Source: Lentimicrobium sp.
GTDB taxonomy: Bacteria > Bacteroidota > Bacteroidia > Bacteroidales > Lentimicrobiaceae
DNA: 5,283 nucleotides
Direction: 5' to 3'
Assembly: GCA_013336205.1 (NCBI GenBank)
Contig: JAAXUD010000245.1
Span: forward strand, 1 to 5,283
Of the stretch, positions 1 to 5,283 are shown piece by piece. Under the pieces are notes generated by a model. That model was given only the letters and a program-made list of their open reading frames with translations. It was not told where the DNA came from and ran no database searches. The stretch's first letter is position 1; every line of letters starts with the position of its first letter. The position numbers were made by a program, and so were the translations under genes.

Positions 1-2082
1 TTTATAAGTAATTTTCTGATTGAGGCACATGCACCAGCGCTTATGGCAGGTAGCATCACCATTGACGATGCTGCAGGCAATGGCAACGGGCGACTGGATG
101 CCGGTGAAACAGCCACCCTGAAAATCACTACCTACAACCCTGGCGATTATACAGCAGCCGCTGCAATAGCTCAGCTTACTACCCCAAGTCCTTTTGTCAC
201 TATTACCAACCAAAGTGTTGAGCTGGGCGATATTTTTCCTGGTATCTTAAATGCTGCCATAGCACAATTCGAAATTCAGGTTGCCCCGGAAACTCCGGTT
301 GGTCATGCAGCTGCCTTCAATTACGCTGTTGTCTCCGGGGTTTTGACAAGCGAAAGAACTTATAATATACCCGTAGGTCTTATTCTTGAAGACTGGGAAA
401 CCGGCGGATTCGAATCCTTTGAATGGGGTTTTAGCGGAACAGCACCCTGGGCAATTGCCACGGATCAGGTTTTTGAAGGAAACAACAGTTCCAAATCAGG
501 TGTTATCAGCGATAGCCAGAACAGCGAAATGTTTGTTGACTATAATGTGATGAATGTTGATTCTATTTCATTTTACATTAAAGTTTCATCGGAAAACAGC
601 TACGATTATCTGAAGTTTTATATTAACGGAACCATGCTTGATCAATGGTCTGGCGAAGTTGACTGGACAAGGGTTGTTTACCCGTTAAGTCCCGGACAAC
701 AGACATTCAGGTGGATATACAGTAAAGATGGCTCTGTTGTTAGCGGAAGTGATGCTGCCTGGGTTGATTACATTGTTTTCCCTTCACCACTCCAGACAAC
801 CGCTTTTGCAGGTCCTGATGCAGTAACCTGCGAAGCAACTGCTGTGATGGTTGATGGAATGGCTTCAAATTACGTTAGCTCTGCCTGGTCAACTTCAGGC
901 GATGGAGTGTTTGAAGATGGCAGCTTGCTCAATACTTTCTACACCCCTGGCGTGAACGACATCTCCAATGGCACCGCAACCCTTACCCTTACAGTTACAG
1001 GCCCCGATGATCAGCTTATGACCGATTTTATGGTTCTTGGCATTTCCTCGGCTGCCCTGGTCAGTGCAGGTGATGACATCGTTGTCTGCAGCGGTGCTGA
1101 AGTTTTACTCAACGCAACAGGAACCGCGTATACTTCGGTTGAATGGACGACATCCGGCACCGGAACTTTTACCGATAATGGTTCTTTAACAACAGCCTAT
1201 ATCCCTTCCGAAACGGATATTACAGCTGGAAGTGTAACACTTTCAATAGTGGCACTGTCTGCAGCTCCATGTTCAGATGCAACAGATGACCTGGCTCTAC
1301 AGCTACTACCGCTGCCAACCGCCGCCCTCGCAGGCGAAAACAGTGTATGTGCCGGCAATACAACGACATCAATAAGTGTTGACCTAACAGGCACTGCCCC
1401 ATGGAACATTGAAGTCAATAATGGCATTGGCACACTTACTGCCACAGAAACTCCTTTTGTTTTTGAGGTAAGTCCCGCTGAAAGTGCTGTTTACCAGATT
1501 ATTTCAGTGATCGATGCCAATAATTGTCCATCTGCTGGCACAGGGGAGTTTAATGTTACTGTAAATGCTTTGCCTCAGTTAAGTCTTGTTTCTGATACAG
1601 CTGCCTGCGCAAATCATACGGTTGAGCTTACCGCCAACAGCACCAATGAGGTAAGTTTCTTCTGGATGCCGGGCGAATATACCACACAAACCATTGCAGT
1701 AGACACTACAGGTGTTGGTATGGGTATGCATACATGGTCAGTTGTTGTTACCGATGCCAATGGCTGTACAAAATCGGCTCAGGCTAATGTTACTTTCAAC
1801 GACTGCACCGGAATTGGTGAAATCGATAATTCCGGAATCGGAATTTATCCGAATCCTTCAAGCGGTTTATTCAATATTGTGCCTTCCAGCAAAATCTCAG
1901 GTACTTTTAATCTTGAAATCTTCGGTGCTGGCAATAAACTTGTCTATTCCCAAAACGGATTGGCCTTAAATGCAGGTAAAAATGCAGCAATAAATGCAGG
2001 GCAACTTGCTGATGGCATCTATATGCTCAAACTCACCGGTAAAACGGATTCATATTCTGCCAAGCTTATCATAAGAAAATAA
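1..2082 (+). CDS. T9SS-secreted multidomain protein, probably the C-terminal part of a gingipain-like (C25) protease; 5'-partial
   Basis: The frame is open from base 1, and the codons before the ATG at 43 continue the same domain (…EAHAPALMAG…), so that ATG is internal and the real start lies upstream. Numbering from base 1, 693 residues are visible. Domains in order: a linker/Ig-like domain (about 5-128) with the GNGNGRLDAGE signature that often follows secreted peptidase domains; a cleaved-adhesin/MAM-like jelly roll (about 131-261, with FEWGFSG, KVSSENSYDYLKFY and DAAWVDYIVF); two related Ig-like modules (about 268-353 and 354-440); a module with a GTAPW motif (about 441-526); a PKD-like module ending in VTDANGC (about 527-602); and a T9SS type A sorting domain (about 612-693) with IYPNPSSG, ADGIYMLKL and a basic IIRK end. 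The sorting domain implies outer-membrane export by T9SS, removal of the domain, and surface anchoring or release. The linker plus jelly roll is a common tail of Bacteroidetes C25 peptidases, and the next gene is one, so C25 identity is likely. It is inferred, since no catalytic residues are visible. Confidence 0.85.
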   Translation, partial: FISNFLIEAHAPALMAGSITIDDAAGNGNGRLDAGETATLKITTYNPGDYTAAAAIAQLTTPSPFVTITNQSVELGDIFPGILNAAIAQFEIQVAPETPVGHAAAFNYAVVSGVLTSERTYNIPVGLILEDWETGGFESFEWGFSGTAPWAIATDQVFEGNNSSKSGVISDSQNSEMFVDYNVMNVDSISFYIKVSSENSYDYLKFYINGTMLDQWSGEVDWTRVVYPLSPGQQTFRWIYSKDGSVVSGSDAAWVDYIVFPSPLQTTAFAGPDAVTCEATAVMVDGMASNYVSSAWSTSGDGVFEDGSLLNTFYTPGVNDISNGTATLTLTVTGPDDQLMTDFMVLGISSAALVSAGDDIVVCSGAEVLLNATGTAYTSVEWTTSGTGTFTDNGSLTTAYIPSETDITAGSVTLSIVALSAAPCSDATDDLALQLLPLPTAALAGENSVCAGNTTTSISVDLTGTAPWNIEVNNGIGTLTATETPFVFEVSPAESAVYQIISVIDANNCPSAGTGEFNVTVNALPQLSLVSDTAACANHTVELTANSTNEVSFFWMPGEYTTQTIAVDTTGVGMGMHTWSVVVTDANGCTKSAQANVTFNDCTGIGEIDNSGIGIYPNPSSGLFNIVPSSKISGTFNLEIFGAGNKLVYSQNGLALNAGKNAAINAGQLADGIYMLKLTGKTDSYSAKLIIRK
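802..1320 (+). repeat. Two tandem Ig-like modules encoded in the first gene
   Basis: Residues about 268-353 and 354-440 of the first product are two diverged copies of one module. Shared features are an AGxD…C start, a W-x-TSG-x-G-x-F core (W296 and W382, 86 residues apart), a Y-x-P motif, then D-I-x-x-G followed by a strand of alternating hydrophobic residues. Copy 1 reads WSTSGDGVF and copy 2 WTTSGTGTF. The pattern suggests an extracellular beta-sandwich used as a spacer or for adhesion. The repeat is clear at the protein level only; the DNA copies are well diverged. Confidence 0.75.
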
Positions 2083-2107
2083 GCACTGTTTTTTGCAGGT
2101 TTATTAT

Positions 2108-2140
2108 AAGAAGGGCTGTTTTGAACAGCCCTTCTTTATT
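2108..2140 (+). terminator. Intrinsic terminator after the first gene
   Basis: A perfect 13-bp inverted repeat (left arm 2108-2120, right arm 2124-2136) encloses a three-base TTG loop. The core is GGGCTGTT pairing with AACAGCCC, flanked by A/T pairs. The right arm runs into a T-rich tract (TTTATTT). It begins 25 bases after the stop codon, as expected for a Rho-independent terminator. The A-rich left flank and T-rich right flank could let it work in both directions, but no converging gene is seen. Confidence 0.88.
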
Positions 2141-2200
2141 TATAATCGCTCTAAATAAAATGAATAAATAATCAAATTAACGGTGGCTTTCATTTTTAAT

Positions 2201-2208
2201 TATTTTTG
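2201..2208 (+). promoter_or_regulatory. Candidate Bacteroidetes -7 promoter element for the C25 peptidase gene
   Basis: TATTTTTG matches the Bacteroidetes -7 consensus TAnnTTTG exactly. It lies after the terminator and about 82 bases before the start codon, which would give a leader of about 75 nucleotides. No convincing TTTG -33 element is found 17-23 bases upstream. The spacer is very A/T-rich, so a chance match is possible. Confidence 0.35.
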
Positions 2209-2290
2209 CGAAGTATAAAATCCCATTCAGGTTCAATAATTTATCAGATTGATTTTGAATGGTTTCAAATTCTCACCATCAAACAACGCT

Positions 2291-5283
2291 ATGAAAACAA
2301 CTTTATCAGGTTTACTTTCGATTTTTGGTTGGGTCAAAAGATTCGCCATAACATTGGTGCTGGCCATTGCCCTGATTAACACCTTTGCTGCTGAACAAAA
2401 TTACACCGATAGTTGGGGTAATCAGGGCTTAAGTCTTACCCGTCAGGACACCAAAGGAATAGAGCTGAACTTTTCTATTCAGCATTTTGGATTTTCAGAT
2501 CTTGAGGTAAACGGGGAAACCATGAAAACAATTGAGTTTTCAGAGTCTTTTCTTCCAAATGAAGAAGGAGCACCTAATCTTCCTGGTTTATCGAGATACA
2601 TTGCAATACCTGATGGCGCTGTTCCTGTGCTTGATATTGTCAGTATGCGTACCGAAAGGTTCAGCAATATGGATATTGCGCCATCTCCGCGCATTCCGCT
2701 GGATACCGAAGCCGGACCGCTGTTTTATGCCAAAAACACTGAAGTTTATTCAAAAAATGAGTTTTATCCTGCACAACCGGTAACACTCAACGAATTCACC
2801 AAAATTCGTGGTGTTGATGTTTGTATGTTGAGTGTTCAGCCGTATCAGTATAATCCTGTAACCAAAGAACTGATTGTATACCGCGATATTGAGATCAGTA
2901 TCAGTTTTGAAGGTGGAAACGGCAGTTTTGGTGAAGAGCGCTACCGCAATCGTTGGTGGGATCCTATTCTGGAAGATGCCATCTACAATTTCAGTGCACT
3001 GCCAAAAGTTGACTATGATAAAAAAGCTGCAAACAGCAATCGTTCTACCGGTTATGATTATCTGATTATTGTTCCCAATGATCCTATCTTTTCACAATGG
3101 GCCGACTCGATCAAAAAATTCCGTACCGAAGAAGGCATATATACCGGCATTGTGAAACTTTCTGACATAGGCGTCAATGTTAATGCCGCCATGCTCGAAA
3201 CCTATATCAACGATGCCTACAACAATTGGGATACGCCACCGGCAGCCATTCTCCTGCTTGGTGATTATGGACAACCAACAGCCAATGCGACCTCTATCAC
3301 ATCTCCCATCTGGGATAACTATTGCGTATCAGATAATATTCTGGCCGATGTTAACAACGACGATATGCCTGACATCGTTTTTGCCCGCATAACAGCACAG
3401 AATGCCACACAGCTTGAATCGATGATAGGCCGTTTCCTGAAATATGAAAGGAATCCGCCAACCAATCCAAGCTTCTATTCTAACCCGATCACAGCCCTGG
3501 GATGGCAGACAGAACGCTGGTTTCAGATCTGCTCTGAAACAGTAGGTGGTTTCTGGAAGAATTCATTGGGCAAGACTCCCGTTCGTATAAATGAAATTTA
3601 TGAAGGCAATCCGGGTTCTACATGGTCAACTGCACAAAATACGGCAACCGTGGTTGGTGTTTTTGGTCCGAACGGATTAGGTTACATCCCTGCGCTGCCG
3701 AGCGAACTTGGTAACTGGAGCGGAGGCAATGCATCTCAGATCAACTTCGCACTCAATGCCGGCTCCTTTATGCTCATGCACCGCGACCACGGGATGGAAA
3801 CCGGCTGGGGGGAGCCTTATTATACGAACAGCAGTATTAACTCACTTACAAACACCGACCTGTCTTTTATACTATCCATCAATTGTCTTACCGGGAAGTA
3901 CAACTGGAGTGGAGAGTCTTTTGCAGAGAAATTTCATCGTCACACATACAACAACCAGCCAGCTGGCGCACTGGGGCTTATTGCTGCCTCTGAAGTCTCC
4001 TACTCTTTTGTTAATGACGTTTATGTATGGGGTCTGGTGGACAATATGTGGCCTAACTTTTTACCACAGTATGGTACAACACCTGAATCCAGGGGTATAC
4101 TTCCCGGATTTGGTAATGCGGCAGGTAAATTTTTCCTGAAACAGTCGAACTGGCCATACAATACAGGAAACAAAGAAGTTACCTACAACCTGTTTCATAT
4201 GCATGGAGATGCTTTCCTTAAGGTGTGTACTGTGGTTCCCAATAGTATTACAGCAATCTATAATGATTCTATTTTTGAAGGAGAAACAATATTCACTATT
4301 ACGGCAAATCCAAACGCACTGGTATGTCTTACCGCAAACGGAGTTATCCTGGGAACAGGCTTAACCAGCCTTGTTAATACAATTGATATCTCAATTCCAA
4401 GCCAATCGGCCGGTACCCGCATTAAAGTAACCATAACAAAGCCTAATGCGAATCGTTATGAAGGTTGGGTTGATGTTTTACCAATGTTAACTGCAGCCGT
4501 TGCCGGTGATGATGCCACTGTATGCGAAGGCACTGTTTATCAGCTTGCAGGCCAGGCCAACAACTACACCAGTTTGCTCTGGGAAACCAGCGGAACAGGA
4601 ATTTTCAGCGATCCTGCAATCCTTAATCCAACCTATACTCCAAGTGCTGAAGATGTTACCCTCGGTGCTGTTATACTGTCGCTCACCGCATCAAATCCGG
4701 CAGTTAATGATTCTACAGATTATATGACACTCTCACTGCAGGCTCTGCCTGTGGTTTATGCAGGTACAGCAGCCGATGTCTGCTTTGACGGGAATTATTC
4801 AGCCGATGCCGCCACTGTGGCCAATAACACAGGATTGATGTGGGTTACCTCAGGAACAGGCTCCTTTGATGATCCTGCTTCGGTTAACCCTGTTTATACA
4901 CCCGGTGCCGAAGACCTCACCGCCGGCAGTGTAAATCTGACCTTAAGTGCATGGAATGATATCTGCAGCCCTGTTGAATCAATGGTAACACTCACCTTCA
5001 GAGCATTGCCTGAACCTGCAGTAAGCGGTCAGAATCAACTTTGTCACACTACTGCCGCAGTTGAGTACTTTGCTGCCCCATCAGCCAATAGCTGTAGCTG
5101 GGAAATAATCGGTGGAACTATAGTCAATGGTCAAAGTAATGATACCATCTCAGTTACATGGGAAGCAGCCGGCGAAGGAAAACTAATCCTTACCGAAACA
5201 AGTGAATTCGGTTGCGTTCAGAGTAATGAATACCTGGTGACTGTTAATCCGCTGCCAACCCCGGCTATCGATGGCAATGAACT
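2291..5283 (+). CDS. Gingipain-like C25 family cysteine peptidase with Ig-like repeats; 3'-partial
   Basis: The frame stays open from the ATG at 2291 to the window edge: 997 codons, no stop. Residues 1-34 form a Sec signal peptide with a long N-region (K16 R17), a hydrophobic core (about 18-32) and likely cleavage near FAA-E35. Residues about 35-250 are a C25-type propeptide with GAPNLPGLSRYIAIPDGA (93-110) and YNPVTKELIVY (187-197). The catalytic domain spans about 254-645. It opens with YDYLIIVPND, has an acidic, possibly calcium-binding loop DVNNDDMPD (353-361) followed by FAR, and carries the His motif HRDHG (H497-G501; H500 is the probable catalytic His) and the Cys motif NCLTG (nucleophile C532). 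It closes with HMHGDAFLKV. An Ig-like domain of the type that follows C25 catalytic domains covers about 646-731. Two WxTSGTG modules (about 735-907) and a PKD-like module (908 to about 992) follow. It is predicted to be an endopeptidase exported through T9SS; the sorting domain should lie past the edge. No Shine-Dalgarno sequence precedes the start, as is usual in this phylum. Cleavage specificity cannot be read from the sequence. Confidence 0.92.
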   Translation, partial: MKTTLSGLLSIFGWVKRFAITLVLAIALINTFAAEQNYTDSWGNQGLSLTRQDTKGIELNFSIQHFGFSDLEVNGETMKTIEFSESFLPNEEGAPNLPGLSRYIAIPDGAVPVLDIVSMRTERFSNMDIAPSPRIPLDTEAGPLFYAKNTEVYSKNEFYPAQPVTLNEFTKIRGVDVCMLSVQPYQYNPVTKELIVYRDIEISISFEGGNGSFGEERYRNRWWDPILEDAIYNFSALPKVDYDKKAANSNRSTGYDYLIIVPNDPIFSQWADSIKKFRTEEGIYTGIVKLSDIGVNVNAAMLETYINDAYNNWDTPPAAILLLGDYGQPTANATSITSPIWDNYCVSDNILADVNNDDMPDIVFARITAQNATQLESMIGRFLKYERNPPTNPSFYSNPITALGWQTERWFQICSETVGGFWKNSLGKTPVRINEIYEGNPGSTWSTAQNTATVVGVFGPNGLGYIPALPSELGNWSGGNASQINFALNAGSFMLMHRDHGMETGWGEPYYTNSSINSLTNTDLSFILSINCLTGKYNWSGESFAEKFHRHTYNNQPAGALGLIAASEVSYSFVNDVYVWGLVDNMWPNFLPQYGTTPESRGILPGFGNAAGKFFLKQSNWPYNTGNKEVTYNLFHMHGDAFLKVCTVVPNSITAIYNDSIFEGETIFTITANPNALVCLTANGVILGTGLTSLVNTIDISIPSQSAGTRIKVTITKPNANRYEGWVDVLPMLTAAVAGDDATVCEGTVYQLAGQANNYTSLLWETSGTGIFSDPAILNPTYTPSAEDVTLGAVILSLTASNPAVNDSTDYMTLSLQALPVVYAGTAADVCFDGNYSADAATVANNTGLMWVTSGTGSFDDPASVNPVYTPGAEDLTAGSVNLTLSAWNDICSPVESMVTLTFRALPEPAVSGQNQLCHTTAAVEYFAAPSANSCSWEIIGGTIVNGQSNDTISVTWEAAGEGKLILTETSEFGCVQSNEYLVTVNPLPTPAIDGNE
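4493..5011 (+). repeat. Two tandem Ig-like modules encoded in the C25 peptidase gene
   Basis: Residues about 735-820 and 821-907 of the second product repeat the module found twice in the upstream gene. The cores are WETSGTGIF (W764) and WVTSGTGSF (W851), 87 residues apart. Each is followed by NPTYTP or NPVYTP, then ED-[VL]-T-x-G-[AS]-V, and ends in ALP. These two copies resemble each other more closely (DPA…NP.YTP..ED) than they resemble those in the first gene, which suggests duplication within this gene after the genes diverged. Confidence 0.75.

Noticed and set aside
1197..1445. Open frame on the minus strand (82 codons) within the first gene
   Set aside because: It lies antisense to a well-supported multidomain coding region, has no recognisable domain, and is explained by the base composition of the sense gene.
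2223..2262. Inverted repeat CCATTCA (2223-2229) / TGAATGG (2256-2262) in the leader, a possible operator or RNA structure
   Set aside because: It has only 7 bp arms with a 26-base A/T-rich gap, which is easily expected by chance, and it matches no known regulator site.
2254..2269. Small hairpin TTTGAA-TGGT-TTCAAA before the start codon
   Set aside because: The 6-bp stem is dominated by A-T pairs, is too weak to call a regulatory element, and resembles no riboswitch.
2532..2783. Open + strand frame of 83 codons that could suggest a separate small gene near the start of gene 2
   Set aside because: It overlaps the propeptide of the C25 gene in another frame, and the frame from 2291 gives conserved propeptide motifs across the same bases.
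3708..4139. Open + strand frame of 143 codons in another frame
   Set aside because: It lies entirely within the C25 catalytic domain, including the His and Cys motifs, which read correctly in the frame starting at 2291. Its own translation shows no recognisable domain.

Overview
The window carries two large same-strand genes that fit a Bacteroidota (Bacteroidetes) chromosome. Three features point there: a type IX secretion (T9SS, Por) C-terminal sorting domain, a gingipain-type (C25) cysteine peptidase, and strings of Bacteroidetes-type Ig/PKD-like modules. The absence of a Shine-Dalgarno sequence and a possible TAnnTTTG -7 promoter element are consistent with this. No genus can be named from the sequence alone.

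Layout: (1) 1-2082, +, the 3' end of a secreted multidomain protein. Its frame is already open at base 1, so the true start lies outside the window. The visible part has a linker/Ig-like domain with the GNxNGxLDxGE signature, a cleaved-adhesin/MAM-like jelly-roll domain, four Ig/PKD-like modules and a T9SS type A sorting domain. The architecture is typical of the C-terminal half of a C25 (gingipain-like) protease, but the catalytic domain is not in view. (2) 2083-2290, a 208-base spacer with a strong intrinsic terminator (13-bp stem) and then a possible promoter. (3) 2291 to the right edge, +, a second gene that is 3'-truncated: 997 residues are visible with no stop. It encodes a signal peptide, a C25 propeptide, a complete C25 catalytic domain with the His and Cys in canonical motifs, a C25-type Ig-like domain and then Ig/PKD-like modules. 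Its sorting domain would lie beyond the window.

Both products are predicted to cross the inner membrane by Sec and the outer membrane by T9SS, and to end up on the cell surface or outside the cell. The two genes share a distinctive ~87-residue module (W-x-TSG-x-G-x-F ... Y-x-P ... D-x-x-x-G), two copies in each. This suggests that they are tandem paralogues or have exchanged modules. The terminator between them suggests that they are transcribed separately. I see no RNA genes, mobile elements, CRISPR arrays or clearly new system; the window looks like a locus of secreted surface proteases.
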